Source: Flavimaribacter sp039888615 (GTDB lineage Bacteria; Pseudomonadota; Alphaproteobacteria; Rhizobiales; Rhizobiaceae). Taken from it: 64,000 bases of DNA. A program made the position numbers and the translations under genes. Location: NCBI GenBank assembly GCA_039888615.1, contig JBDQQS010000003.1; one strand, given 5' to 3'. The notes beneath the pieces were generated by a model. The model searched no databases. It saw nothing but the letters and a program-made list of their open reading frames with translations, and was not told where the DNA came from. Below, one piece after another: positions 1-8,192 of the stretch. Within the stretch, counting starts at the first letter, position 1. Each line of letters begins with the position of its first letter.

Positions 1-1
1 G

Positions 2-151
2 AACCACAATCCGCATTCGTCGATTTTCCACATGGACCAGACCAAGGTGATGGATGGCACATTCGTGCGCATCCTGTCCTGGTACGACAATGAGTGGGGC
101 TTCTCGAACCGCATGTCGGATACAGCCGTTGCCATGGGCAAGCTCATCTGA
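2..151 (+). CDS. gap: Glyceraldehyde-3-phosphate dehydrogenase, C-terminal fragment
   Basis: Only the last 49 residues are inside the window; the gene is cut by the left edge. The reading frame contains the very conserved GAPDH tail SWYDNEWGFSNRM followed by a short helix and TGA, so the family call is firm. GAPDH makes 1,3-bisphosphoglycerate, the substrate of phosphoglycerate kinase, whose gene begins 22 bases downstream on the same strand. The order gap-pgk-aldolase is a common glycolysis/gluconeogenesis cluster in Hyphomicrobiales, and the short spacing suggests co-transcription with pgk. Which GAPDH isoform this is cannot be told from the tail. Confidence 0.93.
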   Translation, partial: NHNPHSSIFHMDQTKVMDGTFVRILSWYDNEWGFSNRMSDTAVAMGKLI

Positions 152-173
152 ACTTCGCAGGAAGAGCAGTGAC

Positions 174-1370
174 ATGACCATATTCAAGACTCTTGACGAT
201 CTGAAAGATATCGCCGGCAAACGGGTTCTCGTCCGCGTGGACCTGAATGTGCCGGTCAAGGACGGGAGGGTGACGGACACGACGCGCATCGAACGCGTGG
301 CGCCGACCATCCTTGAATTGGCGTCGAAGAACGCCAAGGTCATCCTGCTTGCGCATTTCGGACGCCCCAAGGGCAAACCCGAGACGACGATGTCGCTCGG
401 TCCGATCGCCGACAAGGTGGAAGAGGTGCTCGACCAGCGGGTGCACTTCACGCCCGACTGCATCGGCGAGCCCGTGGCCGAGGCAATGTCGCACATGAAC
501 AATGGCGACGTATTGCTACTGGAAAACGTGCGCTTCTACGCCGGCGAGGAAGCCAACGACCCGGAATTCGCAAAGGCGCTGGCTGCAGAAGGCGACATCT
601 ACGTCAACGACGCATTTTCGGCGGCGCATCGCGCGCACGCCTCGACGGAAGGGCTGGCGCATCTGCTCCCCGCCTATGCCGGACGGACGATGCAGGCCGA
701 ACTCGAAGCACTGGAGCAGGGCCTGGGCGACCCCGACCGCCCCGTCGTCGCCATCGTCGGTGGCGCCAAGGTCTCCACCAAGATCGACCTGCTGATGAAC
801 CTCGTGCACAAGGTCGACGCGCTTGTCATCGGCGGCGGCATGGCGAACACCTTCCTGGCGGCGCGGGGCACTGACGTCGGGAAATCGCTGTGCGAACATG
901 AGCTGGCGGACACCGCCAAGCAGATCATGATCGAGGCTGCCGGCACCGGTTGCGCGATCGTGCTGCCGGTGGACGCCGTCGTTGCGCGCGAGTTCAAGGC
1001 GCATGCCGAGACGCAACAGGTCAAGGTCGACGCGATCCCGGCCGATTCGATGATCCTGGACGTCGGCCCGGATTCGGTCGCCGCGATCATCGAATGGATC
1101 GGCAAGGCGAAAACCCTCGTATGGAATGGCCCGCTCGGAGCATTCGAAATTCCGCCTTTCGATACGGCGACGGTGACGGTCGCCAAATTCGCCGGCGGAC
1201 AAACGGAACAGGGTCTGCTGATCTCGGTAGCCGGCGGCGGCGATACGGTCGCGGCGCTCAACATGGCGGATGTCGCCGATAACTTCACCTATGTCTCGAC
1301 CGCGGGCGGCGCCTTTCTGGAGTGGATGGAAGGCAAACCGCTGCCGGGCGTCGAAGCGCTGATGGACTGA
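174..1370 (+). CDS. pgk: Phosphoglycerate kinase
   Basis: A 398-residue cytoplasmic enzyme that moves a phosphate between 1,3-bisphosphoglycerate and ADP in glycolysis and gluconeogenesis. The N-terminal substrate-binding signature VRVDLNVP lies at residues 20-27, AHFGRPKG follows near residue 60, and the nucleotide-binding GGGDT motif is near the C-terminus. Length is normal for a bacterial PGK. An in-frame ATG at 54 would add 40 residues read from inside the gap coding sequence; the ATG at 174 is preferred because it has a purine-rich AGGAAGAG site ahead and starts at the usual family N-terminus. It lies downstream of gap and upstream of a class I aldolase. Confidence 0.97.
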   Translation: MTIFKTLDDLKDIAGKRVLVRVDLNVPVKDGRVTDTTRIERVAPTILELASKNAKVILLAHFGRPKGKPETTMSLGPIADKVEEVLDQRVHFTPDCIGEPVAEAMSHMNNGDVLLLENVRFYAGEEANDPEFAKALAAEGDIYVNDAFSAAHRAHASTEGLAHLLPAYAGRTMQAELEALEQGLGDPDRPVVAIVGGAKVSTKIDLLMNLVHKVDALVIGGGMANTFLAARGTDVGKSLCEHELADTAKQIMIEAAGTGCAIVLPVDAVVAREFKAHAETQQVKVDAIPADSMILDVGPDSVAAIIEWIGKAKTLVWNGPLGAFEIPPFDTATVTVAKFAGGQTEQGLLISVAGGGDTVAALNMADVADNFTYVSTAGGAFLEWMEGKPLPGVEALMD

Positions 1371-1420
1371 CCGCCCGAGGCGTCGCCATTGTCCACCACC
1401 GCACACCTGGCCTCCATTTC

Positions 1421-1448
1421 AAACGATTAATAGTTTTTTTAATCGTTT
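1421..1448. repeat. Perfect 10-bp inverted repeat between pgk and aldolase genes
   Basis: AAACGATTAA at 1421-1430 and its exact complement TTAATCGTTT at 1439-1448 are separated by eight mostly T bases. It may form an AT-rich hairpin at the end of the gap-pgk transcript or serve as an operator upstream of the aldolase gene 114 bases downstream. A classical GC stem followed by a U tract is absent, so it is not called a standard terminator. Confidence 0.5.
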
Positions 1449-1561
1449 CAGGCTTTTAACCGCCATTTACAAGCCAGACATTTCTGCTATCGGCATCCCC
1501 CGACACTATTGATGCGCTGACTCACGCGGGTCGGCGACGCAGGGCAAGGGAGAAAAAGCCG

Positions 1562-2587
1562 ATGACCGAACGTCTGGAAGATATTGCCGCCGCCATGGTC
1601 GCGCCGGGCAAGGGCATACTCGCAGCGGACGAGTCCAGCGGAACGATCAAGAAGCGTTTCGACACGATCGGCGTGGAATCCAGCGAGAACAACCGCCGCG
1701 ACTATCGTGAAATGCTGTTCCGCGCCGACGACGCCATGCAGAATTGCATCTCCGGCGTCATCCTGTTCGACGAGACGATCCGGCAGAGGGCCGTCGACGG
1801 CACGCCGCTCGTCGAGCTCATCAGCGCTGCGGGCGCCGTTCCCGGAATCAAGGTCGACGCCGGCGCCAAACCGCTCGCCGGTTTCGACGGCGAGACCGTG
1901 ACGGAAGGCCTGGACGGCCTGCGCGACAGGCTGAACGAATATTACGGACTGGGCGCACGCTTCGCCAAGTGGCGCGGCGTGATCTCGATCTCCGACGACC
2001 TGCCGACCGGCTATGCGGTTGAGGCCAACGCCCACGCGCTGGCGCGCTATGCGGCCCTTTGCCAGGAAGCCGGCATCGTTCCGATCGTCGAACCGGAAGT
2101 GCTGATGGACGGCGAGCCGGGCGATCATTCGATCGACCGCTGCTACGAGGTGACGGAAGCGGTGCTGCGCAGCGTTTTCAACGCGCTTTATGACGCCGAT
2201 GTACTGCTCGAGGGCATGGTGCTGAAGCCCAACATGGTCATCGACGGCAAGGCCAAGCGGACCGCAAGCGTGGAAGAAGTCGCCGAAAAAACACTGCACT
2301 GTCTGAAATCGACCGTCCCTGCGGCCGTTCCGGGCATTGCTTTCCTGTCCGGCGGACAATCCGACGAAGAAGCGACAGCGCATCTTTCGGCAATGAACGC
2401 CAAGGGCGACCTGCCCTGGGCGCTGACATTCTCCTATGGCCGCGCGCTGCAAGCCGCAGCGCTCAAGGCCTGGTCCGGCAAGACGGAGAACGTCGCCGCC
2501 GCACAAAGGGCCTTCAGCCACCGCGCACGGATGAACGGGCTCGCCGCAGTGGGCGACTGGAAGGCCGAACTGGAAAAAGCCGCCTGA
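1562..2587 (+). CDS. fbaB: Class I fructose-bisphosphate aldolase
   Basis: A 341-residue Schiff-base aldolase that reversibly splits fructose 1,6-bisphosphate into two triose phosphates. The animal-type class I fold is recognisable from GILAADESSGT at residues 18-28, KWRGV at 136-140, EPE at 178-180 and EGMVLKPNM, whose Lys222 is the expected Schiff-base lysine. No metal-binding class II motifs are present. The start at 1562 has GGGAGAAAA just upstream and gives the family N-terminus. It follows gap and pgk but is separated by 191 bases holding an inverted repeat, so it probably has its own promoter. The symbol is the one often used in rhizobia; nomenclature varies. Confidence 0.94.
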   Translation: MTERLEDIAAAMVAPGKGILAADESSGTIKKRFDTIGVESSENNRRDYREMLFRADDAMQNCISGVILFDETIRQRAVDGTPLVELISAAGAVPGIKVDAGAKPLAGFDGETVTEGLDGLRDRLNEYYGLGARFAKWRGVISISDDLPTGYAVEANAHALARYAALCQEAGIVPIVEPEVLMDGEPGDHSIDRCYEVTEAVLRSVFNALYDADVLLEGMVLKPNMVIDGKAKRTASVEEVAEKTLHCLKSTVPAAVPGIAFLSGGQSDEEATAHLSAMNAKGDLPWALTFSYGRALQAAALKAWSGKTENVAAAQRAFSHRARMNGLAAVGDWKAELEKAA

Positions 2588-2632
2588 CACAAAAAGACGC
2601 GACAGGCAGGCGCACAAGCGCCGGCCCGCGCC

Positions 2633-2661
2633 TTGACAGCTCCGGCTTCGGACGGTGATAT
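2633..2661 (+). promoter_or_regulatory. Candidate sigma-70 promoter for the SGNH hydrolase gene
   Basis: A consensus -35 TTGACA (2633-2638) is followed after 17 bases by TGATAT (2656-2661). The predicted start of transcription lies about 20 bases before the hydrolase ATG at 2690. Pattern match only. Confidence 0.5.
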
Positions 2662-2689
2662 CCGGTGAAACCCGCCGGACCATTCACTC

Positions 2690-3445
2690 ATGCTGAACAC
2701 CCGAACGAAACTCTTCTACAGCCTCGCAAGCTGGATGCTGATGCCAGTCGCGCTCTATTATGGCCTCAAGGTCAGGGCGCGCACGCCGCGCCAGGCGCCG
2801 CCGTCCGGTCCGCAAAGCGGCGTCGCAGGCGTAGCGGGCAAAGAGGCCTACCGCCTCCTCGTCATCGGCGATTCTTCGGCCTGCGGCGTAGGCGTGGAAG
2901 ATGTCGGGGATTCGCTTGCGCCCCAGATCGCCGGTTTCATCAACAGCAAATCGAACGCTTCGGCGTCCTGGCGCATATCCGGATCGAATTCCGCCACGAG
3001 CGGTCAGATCCGCGACCATGTCACGCCCAATCTCGAGCGCAAGCCCTACACCCATATCGTGCTGTCTCTCGGCACCAACGACATGAAGAACTTCCATACC
3101 GTCAGTCGCTTCAAGAAGGCGTTTGGCGGGCTGCTTTATGCGCTTCACGCAAAGTGGCCAGACGCGACCCTCATCTGGTCGCCGCTGATCGACATGAAGA
3201 CCGTTCCCGGTTTTCCAGGCCCCCTCGCCGCGATCCTGCAAATGCGCCGGGAACTCATCAACGATATGGGAATGAAGCTTTGCAACGAGCGCTACGCTAC
3301 GGTCGCGCCGCTTCTCGAATCGTCCAATCCACTCGGTTATTCCATGGACGGATTTCACGCCAGCGCGGCCGGTTACGGTTACTGGGCGGAACTGCTAGCC
3401 GACACGATCCTTGCGCTTCCCGAGCCCGCCGGTCACTCCACCTGA
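2690..3445 (+). CDS. Membrane-anchored SGNH/GDSL hydrolase
   Basis: A 251-residue protein with one hydrophobic N-terminal segment (about residues 8-25) that acts as an uncleaved signal or anchor, followed by an SGNH esterase domain facing the periplasm. Block I is VIGDSSACGVG with catalytic Ser62, block III contains GTND (near residue 125), and block V is DGFH with Asp220 and His223. Substrate cannot be told; relatives act on acyl or acetyl esters of lipids, glycans or peptidoglycan. Its 3' end overlaps the tail of a small membrane protein on the opposite strand by 13 bases. Confidence 0.85.
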   Translation: MLNTRTKLFYSLASWMLMPVALYYGLKVRARTPRQAPPSGPQSGVAGVAGKEAYRLLVIGDSSACGVGVEDVGDSLAPQIAGFINSKSNASASWRISGSNSATSGQIRDHVTPNLERKPYTHIVLSLGTNDMKNFHTVSRFKKAFGGLLYALHAKWPDATLIWSPLIDMKTVPGFPGPLAAILQMRRELINDMGMKLCNERYATVAPLLESSNPLGYSMDGFHASAAGYGYWAELLADTILALPEPAGHST

Positions 3446-3591
3446 AGCACGATCGCCAGGCTCATCACCACAAAGGCGATGACGGCGATCTTCCAGAAGT
3501 CTCCACGCTTCTTCAGGCCCGGCAGGCCGAGCGGCTTGATGATATGGGCCGCCATCGCCAGCAGCAGGAACAGGGCGAGTATCTTGGTCAC
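3433..3591 (-). CDS. Small two-helix membrane protein, 52 residues
   Basis: Starts with GTG at 3591, seven bases after the stop of the oxidoreductase gene upstream on the same strand, and ends with TGA at 3433. The translation is a hydrophobic helix (KILALFLLLAMAAHII), a basic linker (GLPGLKKRGDFWK) and a second helix (IAVIAFVVMSLAIVL). This is a coherent two-membrane-pass protein with a positive loop, and it is tightly coupled to the oxidoreductase gene, which together argue that it is real despite its size. No named family is recognised. It may be translationally coupled to the upstream gene. Confidence 0.6.
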   Translation of the reverse strand: MTKILALFLLLAMAAHIIKPLGLPGLKKRGDFWKIAVIAFVVMSLAIVLQVE

Positions 3592-3597
3592 GAGCGC

Positions 3598-4581
3598 CTA
3601 ACCGTCCAGGTCGAGCACGATCTTGCCGATGTGCTGCCCTTCCTCCATGCGGGCATGGGCGGCGGAAGCGCGTTCGAATGGAAAGATCGTGTCCATGACC
3701 GGCGCGACCTGGCGTTTTTCCAGCAGCGGCCAGACCTTTTCCTGCAGTTCCCTCGCAATCTGCGCCTTGAACTCGATGCTGCGCGGCCTGAGCGTCGAGC
3801 CGGTGTGCACCAGCCGCTTGACCATGAGCTTGAAAAAATTGACCTCCGCCTTCGGTCCGCCAAGGAAAGCGATCTGTACGATGCGCCCTTCTTCGGCAGC
3901 AGCGTCGAAGTTCCGTTCGATATAGTTGCCGCCGACCATGTCGAGGATCAGATTGGCGCCTACGCCATTCGTGGCGTCCTTGACGGCTGCGACGAAATCC
4001 TCGTCGCGATAGTTGATCGCGCGATCGGCGCCGAGATCGAGACAGGCCTTGCATTTTTCTTCCGTGCCCGCCGTGGCGAGCACCGTCGCGCCGAAGGCCT
4101 TGGCGAGCTGAATGGCCGTCGTTCCGATGCCCGACGTTCCGCCGTGGACCAGAAACACCTCGCCTTCCCGAAGACCGCCGCGCTGAAACACATTGTGCCA
4201 GACGGTGAAATAGGTTTCGGGTATGGCGCCCGCCTCATTGAAGCTGAAGCCTGCCGGCGCCGGCAGCGCATTACTGGCGTGAACCGTGCAGAACTCCGCA
4301 TAGCCGCCGCCCGGAACCAGTCCGCATACGGCGTCGCCGACCTTGAACCCTTCTGCGCCGGGTCCGAGCGCCTCGACCACGCCGGCGATTTCAAGTCCCG
4401 GCACATCGGACGCGCCTGGCGGTGGCGCGTAACCGCCCATGCGCTGCAGGCAATCCGGGCGATTGACGCCCGCCGCCTTGACGCGGACGAGCAGTTCCCC
4501 TTCCCGCGGCTCCGGCGCATCCCTCGTCGCTACTTCCAGCACTTCCGGACCGCCCGGCTCCCGGATTTCTATCACCCGCAT
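3598..4581 (-). CDS. Zinc-free NAD(P)H quinone oxidoreductase (PIG3-like)
   Basis: A 327-residue cytoplasmic member of the medium-chain dehydrogenase superfamily. The N-terminal catalytic domain has the typical VRVKAAGVNRPDCLQR segment but none of the cysteines of zinc alcohol dehydrogenases. The Rossmann domain carries VHGGTSGIGTTAIQLAK (about residues 144-160), the NADPH-binding signature of quinone oxidoreductases. Expected activity is NADPH-dependent reduction of quinones or reactive carbonyls; the natural substrate is unknown. The ATG at 4581 is preceded by GAGGTGA. A 52-residue membrane protein follows directly downstream. Confidence 0.88.
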   Translation of the reverse strand: MRVIEIREPGGPEVLEVATRDAPEPREGELLVRVKAAGVNRPDCLQRMGGYAPPPGASDVPGLEIAGVVEALGPGAEGFKVGDAVCGLVPGGGYAEFCTVHASNALPAPAGFSFNEAGAIPETYFTVWHNVFQRGGLREGEVFLVHGGTSGIGTTAIQLAKAFGATVLATAGTEEKCKACLDLGADRAINYRDEDFVAAVKDATNGVGANLILDMVGGNYIERNFDAAAEEGRIVQIAFLGGPKAEVNFFKLMVKRLVHTGSTLRPRSIEFKAQIARELQEKVWPLLEKRQVAPVMDTIFPFERASAAHARMEEGQHIGKIVLDLDG

Positions 4582-4696
4582 CGCTTCACCTCGGTTGCTC
4601 TCGTTGAACTCACCCGTCTTATGCCATTATCATGGCCAGTCCGCCATGCCGGCGGACAAACCTCTTTTGCCTTGACGCCGTCGAAGGAGAACCGGG

Positions 4697-4885
4697 ATGT
4701 CGATATTTGACGAAGAGCCTCAGAAGAAGCCCACCTTCCATGAAGTCGGAAGCGACCTGTCGATGCTGTCAGTGGATGAACTTGAGCATCGAATCAATTT
4801 GCTGAAGGCCGAGATCGAGCGTCTGGAGAAGGAGAAAGATTCGAAGCAAAGCAGCCGGGATGCGGCCAACTCCATCTTCAAATGA
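4697..4885 (+). CDS. DUF1192 family small coiled-coil protein
   Basis: A 62-residue soluble protein matching DUF1192: a variable N-terminus, then SMLSVDELEHRINLLKAEIERLEKE, an amphipathic coiled coil, and a short C-terminus ending in a hydrophobic NSIFK. The family is alphaproteobacterial and its function is unknown; the helix suggests oligomerisation or partner binding. AAGGAGAACCGGG precedes the ATG. It starts 115 bases from the divergent oxidoreductase gene. Downstream lies a long regulatory intergenic region with CtrA boxes. Confidence 0.85.
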   Translation: MSIFDEEPQKKPTFHEVGSDLSMLSVDELEHRINLLKAEIERLEKEKDSKQSSRDAANSIFK

Positions 4886-4933
4886 ACCCTTTAGAGCGGA
4901 AACAACAAAAAACTTTTAATAAATTCCCAACCG

Positions 4934-4948
4934 TTAACCGGTCATTAA
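4934..4948 (+). promoter_or_regulatory. Perfect CtrA box
   Basis: TTAACCGGTCATTAA fits the full CtrA consensus TTAA-N7-TTAA, including the CC after the first half. It lies about 25 bases before the predicted start of a candidate small RNA, in the position where CtrA usually overlaps a -35 element. CtrA is the cell-cycle master regulator of this class; binding here is inferred from sequence only. Confidence 0.6.
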
Positions 4949-4969
4949 GCTTTACAGGTGTTTACTGGT

Positions 4970-5070
4970 TGCATCCAGAGCTTCTGGATTTCGGACCGAG
5001 TGACAAGTGGTCATTCTGTTTGATGCCTCCCTGTTAAACTTCTGAGAGCCGCCTTGCGGCTCTTTTTTTT
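4970..5070 (+). ncRNA. Candidate trans-acting small RNA, about 100 nt
   Basis: The intergenic region between the DUF1192 and DUF1465 genes has the build of an independent small transcript. A CtrA box and a weak -10 (TTTACT, 4961-4966) precede a perfect hairpin (ATCCAGA at 4973-4979 with TCTGGAT at 4983-4989). A mostly single-stranded stretch follows, containing CCTCCC, complementary to Shine-Dalgarno sequences, and the transcript ends in a strong intrinsic terminator at 5045-5070. No protein-coding frame is evident. Size and cell-cycle control recall EcpR1-type RNAs of rhizobia, but homology is not established. Start and end are estimates. Confidence 0.5.
5045..5070 (+). terminator. Rho-independent terminator
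   Basis: A perfect 8-bp stem (AGAGCCGC at 5045-5052 with GCGGCTCT at 5056-5063) and a three-base loop are followed by an uninterrupted T run to 5070. It ends the candidate small RNA and, if there is read-through, the DUF1192 transcript. Confidence 0.88.
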
Positions 5071-5104
5071 GTGTCTTCGGGTAGTAGGCATTTAGCGAAA
5101 GCCG

Positions 5105-5119
5105 TTAACCTTTCTTTAA
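5105..5119 (+). promoter_or_regulatory. Second perfect CtrA box, upstream of the DUF1465 gene
   Basis: TTAACCTTTCTTTAA fits TTAA-N7-TTAA with the CC of the extended consensus. It lies 158 bases before the DUF1465 start and 35 bases after the small-RNA terminator. It could regulate a promoter of the DUF1465 gene. Two exact boxes within 200 bases are unlikely by chance in a GC-rich genome. Confidence 0.58.
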
Positions 5120-5276
5120 TTATGTTCTTGCCCAAAAGCGTCTCTATCTGCATTTTGGCTCACAAACCATGTGCACAACCGATTGAGCCTACTTTGATGT
5201 CACGTCGGAGGCAATTATAACAATGATGCCGCGGAGATTGGGACAACGCCGGCGCAATCTATACTGAATGAAATAA

Positions 5277-5801
5277 ATGGCTGAATCCAAAGAAAACACG
5301 ATACGAATTGCCGATCGTTTTACCTCTTCGGCATCCTTCAGTCTTCTGTATTCCGAAGGCATGCAGCTGGTGGAAGAAACCGCCGCATATCTCGACGGTC
5401 CGGGACGACAAGAATCCAAGGCGCTGCCGCGTCTTGCTTCGGTCCTCTACGCCGCCGAGTCCATGCGCCTGACCACGCGCCTTATGCAGCTCGCCTCATG
5501 GCTTCTGCTGCAAAGAGCCGTCAACACCGGAGAAATGACCCGGGAGCAGGTCATTGCGGAAAAGTCCAAGGTGCGTCTCGACAGCTTTGCCTGCGACCCC
5601 TCGGCGCCGGGCTGGACGGAATTACCGCTCGAGTTCCGCGTGCTCGTCGAACGATCGCTTCGCGTCCAGTCGCGCGTCGCCCTGCTCGACAGCGAGATCT
5701 ACCATCGCGACGAACAGAAGGCGGCGCCCGTCAATCCGGATCGCGAAAACGCCGTCAAGGCCCAGCAGACATTGTTGAGCACAGCGTTCGGGACCGGCTG
5801 A
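5277..5801 (+). CDS. DUF1465 family protein
   Basis: A 174-residue soluble, mainly helical protein matching DUF1465, an alphaproteobacterial family without a settled function. Recognisable parts are the N-terminal FTSSASFSLLYSEGMQLVEE helix, the central LYAAESMRLTTRLMQLASWLLLQRAV helix and a basic region LEFRVLVERSLRVQSRV. No Shine-Dalgarno sequence is visible before the ATG, while a -10-like CTATAC lies at 5259-5264, only 12 bases upstream, so the message may be nearly leaderless. A CtrA box further upstream suggests cell-cycle regulation. Convergent with rpmE across a bidirectional hairpin. Confidence 0.85.
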   Translation: MAESKENTIRIADRFTSSASFSLLYSEGMQLVEETAAYLDGPGRQESKALPRLASVLYAAESMRLTTRLMQLASWLLLQRAVNTGEMTREQVIAEKSKVRLDSFACDPSAPGWTELPLEFRVLVERSLRVQSRVALLDSEIYHRDEQKAAPVNPDRENAVKAQQTLLSTAFGTG

Positions 5802-5818
5802 TCCGGTTATCTTCCAAG

Positions 5819-5843
5819 AAAAAACCCGCCTGGCGGCGGGTTT
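5819..5843 (-). terminator. Terminator of rpmE
   Basis: AAACCCGCC (5822-5830) pairs perfectly with GGCGGGTTT (5835-5843) around a four-base loop. Read on the minus strand the hairpin is followed by a run of six T, so it terminates rpmE; it can also stop transcripts of the convergent DUF1465 gene, though the plus-strand T tract is short. Confidence 0.85.
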
Positions 5844-5874
5844 CGATAATCCTGCAAGTCCAGTCGAACGTCGC

Positions 5875-6096
5875 TTAGAGGCCGAGGCCTTCAAAACGTT
5901 TCTTGAACTTGGAGACGCGTCCGCCGCGATCGAGCAGCTGCTGCTGGCCGCCGGTCCAGGCCGGGTGCGCTTTGGAGTCGATGTCGAGCGTCATGGTGTC
6001 GCCTTCGGAACCCCAGGTCGACCGGGTCATGTATTCCGTTCCGTCGGTCATGACGACCTTGATCATGTGATAATCGGGATGGATATCAGCCTTCAT
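5875..6096 (-). CDS. rpmE: 50S ribosomal protein L31, cysteine-free form
   Basis: A 73-residue protein of the large ribosomal subunit. It begins MKADIHPDYHMIKVVMTDG and contains the L31 hallmark TLDIDSKAHPAWTGGQQ followed by GGRVSKFKKRFEGLGL. The CxxC pairs of zinc-binding L31 are absent; no cysteine occurs at all, so this form does not need zinc. The frame is open upstream for 31 more codons, but the ATG at 6096 has AGGAC ahead of it and gives the family N-terminus. A strong terminator follows. Confidence 0.95.
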   Translation of the reverse strand: MKADIHPDYHMIKVVMTDGTEYMTRSTWGSEGDTMTLDIDSKAHPAWTGGQQQLLDRGGRVSKFKKRFEGLGL

Positions 6097-6307
6097 TGCA
6101 ATGTCCTGCCAGTTCGGGATCGGTCGGAGCCGGAACCATCCGCCTTGCGTCGGTTCGGGGTGCGGCAATCCGGCCCATTTAACAAACAAAGCCGCATACC
6201 GGGACGGTCACGGCTTTCCAATTCGATGGCGAGCCTATACATGATGGCCCGGAACGTGACAAGTGGCCGGACGCAATTTTGCAACCGGCGTCAGCACAGG
6301 GAATGAA

Positions 6308-8113
6308 ATGGTCGAAAACGGCAAGCGGAAAAAAGGCGGCCGGTCCTCGCTGCGTCCTTTGACCTATCTCTATCCGTATCTGCTGAACTATCGCGGCCTC
6401 GTCGTTTCGGCGCTGGTTTCGCTGGTTCTTGCGGCCGTCGCGACGCTCGCCCTGCCGCTGGCCGTTCGCCGCATGATCGACAAGGGCTTTTCCGGATCGA
6501 ACGCCGGCTTCATCGACAATTACTTCTCGATGCTGCTCGTGATCGCCGCGCTGCTCGCGCTCGCCAGCGCGCTCAGGTACTTTTTCGTGATCACCATTGG
6601 CGAACGCGTCGTGGCGGATCTGCGCCGGGACGTATTCGCCCATGTTACCCGACTTTCAGCCTCGTTTTTCGATCTCAACCAGTCCGGCGAAATCATTTCG
6701 CGGCTGAGCGCCGACACGACGCAGATCAAATCCGCCGTCGGCGCAACGGCCTCGCTGGCCCTGCGCAATACAATTCTTTGCCTCGGCGCGACGATCATGA
6801 TGGTGGTGACCAGCCCGAAGCTCTCCGGTCTCGTGCTGCTTGCGATCCCGCTGATCGTGCTGCCACTGGTCGGCTTCGGCCGCTCTGTCCGCCGGCGCTC
6901 CCGCGAAGCCCAGGACACGCTCGCCGAGGCCACCGCCTTCGCCAGCGAAGCGGTTGGAGCGACGCGCACATTGCAGTCTTTCAACAGCGAGCCGATGGCG
7001 ATCCGGCGCTACGCCGGAGCCGTCGACAGCGCCTTTCTGGCGGCCCGCGCCGCCACGCGTTCGCGGGCCTTTTTGACCGGCGTCGCCATCCTGATGGTCT
7101 TCGCCAGCGTCATCGGCATCCTGTGGTATGGCGCGCAGAATGTGCTCGAAGGCACGATGTCGGCCGGAACGCTCGGCCAGTTCCTGCTTTACTCCGTGGT
7201 GGCGGCGACCAGCCTTGGCACGCTGTCGGAAATCTGGGGCGAGCTCTCGCAGGCCGCCGGCGCAGCCGAGCGGCTGACCGAACTGCTGGAGGAAAAACCG
7301 GCCATCGAGGCGCCGGAAAACCCGGTCGCAATGCCCGAGCCGCCGCTCGGGTCGATCGAATTCGAACAGGTGCGTTTCACCTATCCCGCCCGCCCCGGAC
7401 ACCCGATCCTGGACCGGCTCTCCTTCTCCGTGAAGCCGGGCGAGACGGTGGCGATCGTCGGCCCCTCAGGCGCCGGCAAGAGCACGCTCTTCGCGCTCAT
7501 CAACCGGTTCTACGATCCCGACGGCGGGACCGTGCGCGTCGACGGCGTGGACGTGCGCGACGTCGATCCGTCGGATCTGCGGGCGCGGCTTTCCAGCGTG
7601 CCGCAGGACGTGACGATCTTCGCCGGCACCGTGCGCGAGAACATCGCCTTCGGGCGACCCGATGCATCGGAAGACGACATCGTCGCCGCCGCAAAAGCGG
7701 CCCTGGTGGACGATTTCATCCGCAATCTCGAATCCGGCTACGACACGATGGTCGGCGAGCGCGGCGTCACGCTTTCGGGCGGCCAGCGCCAGCGCGTCGC
7801 CATTGCCCGCGCCATACTGAAGGACGCCCCGATCCTGCTTCTGGACGAGGCGACCTCCGCGCTGGACGCGGAAAGCGAGACCCTGGTTCAGAAGGCCCTG
7901 ACCTCGCTGATGCAGGATCGCACGACGCTCGTCATCGCCCACCGGCTGGCGACCATCCTGAAGGCCGACAGGATCCTGGTTATCGACGGCGGCGAGATTG
8001 TCGAGGAAGGCGCGCACAGCGCGCTCGTGCGGGAAAACGGCATCTATGCGCGTCTCGCCCGGCTTCAATTCGATCACAACAGTGAAGCGCTGAGCGTCGC
8101 CGCGGGGGAATGA
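6308..8113 (+). CDS. ABC exporter, fused membrane and ATPase domains (MsbA-like)
   Basis: A 601-residue half-transporter that should form a homodimer in the inner membrane and export a lipid or hydrophobic compound. The N-terminal part has six membrane segments (about residues 25-310). The ATPase domain follows with Walker A GPSGAGKST near residue 385, signature LSGGQRQRVAIARA near 488, Walker B ILLLDEATSALD near 509 and the H-loop HRLATI near 544. The frame is open to an ATG at 6263, but 6308 is preferred because AGGGA lies just ahead. Substrate cannot be deduced. A block of tandem repeats follows the gene. Confidence 0.88.
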   Translation: MVENGKRKKGGRSSLRPLTYLYPYLLNYRGLVVSALVSLVLAAVATLALPLAVRRMIDKGFSGSNAGFIDNYFSMLLVIAALLALASALRYFFVITIGERVVADLRRDVFAHVTRLSASFFDLNQSGEIISRLSADTTQIKSAVGATASLALRNTILCLGATIMMVVTSPKLSGLVLLAIPLIVLPLVGFGRSVRRRSREAQDTLAEATAFASEAVGATRTLQSFNSEPMAIRRYAGAVDSAFLAARAATRSRAFLTGVAILMVFASVIGILWYGAQNVLEGTMSAGTLGQFLLYSVVAATSLGTLSEIWGELSQAAGAAERLTELLEEKPAIEAPENPVAMPEPPLGSIEFEQVRFTYPARPGHPILDRLSFSVKPGETVAIVGPSGAGKSTLFALINRFYDPDGGTVRVDGVDVRDVDPSDLRARLSSVPQDVTIFAGTVRENIAFGRPDASEDDIVAAAKAALVDDFIRNLESGYDTMVGERGVTLSGGQRQRVAIARAILKDAPILLLDEATSALDAESETLVQKALTSLMQDRTTLVIAHRLATILKADRILVIDGGEIVEEGAHSALVRENGIYARLARLQFDHNSEALSVAAGE

Positions 8114-8192
8114 CACCCGAAAGCGTGGCGCTATTCGCCTTAATCCCATAATTTACATTATATTTTCAATAACTTAAGTATTCCAGGATTAT

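Noticed and set aside
2665..4710. Open frame of 681 codons on the plus strand
   Set aside because: It runs antisense through the oxidoreductase gene and out of frame through the SGNH hydrolase; the sequence lacks any family motif and both real genes are well supported.
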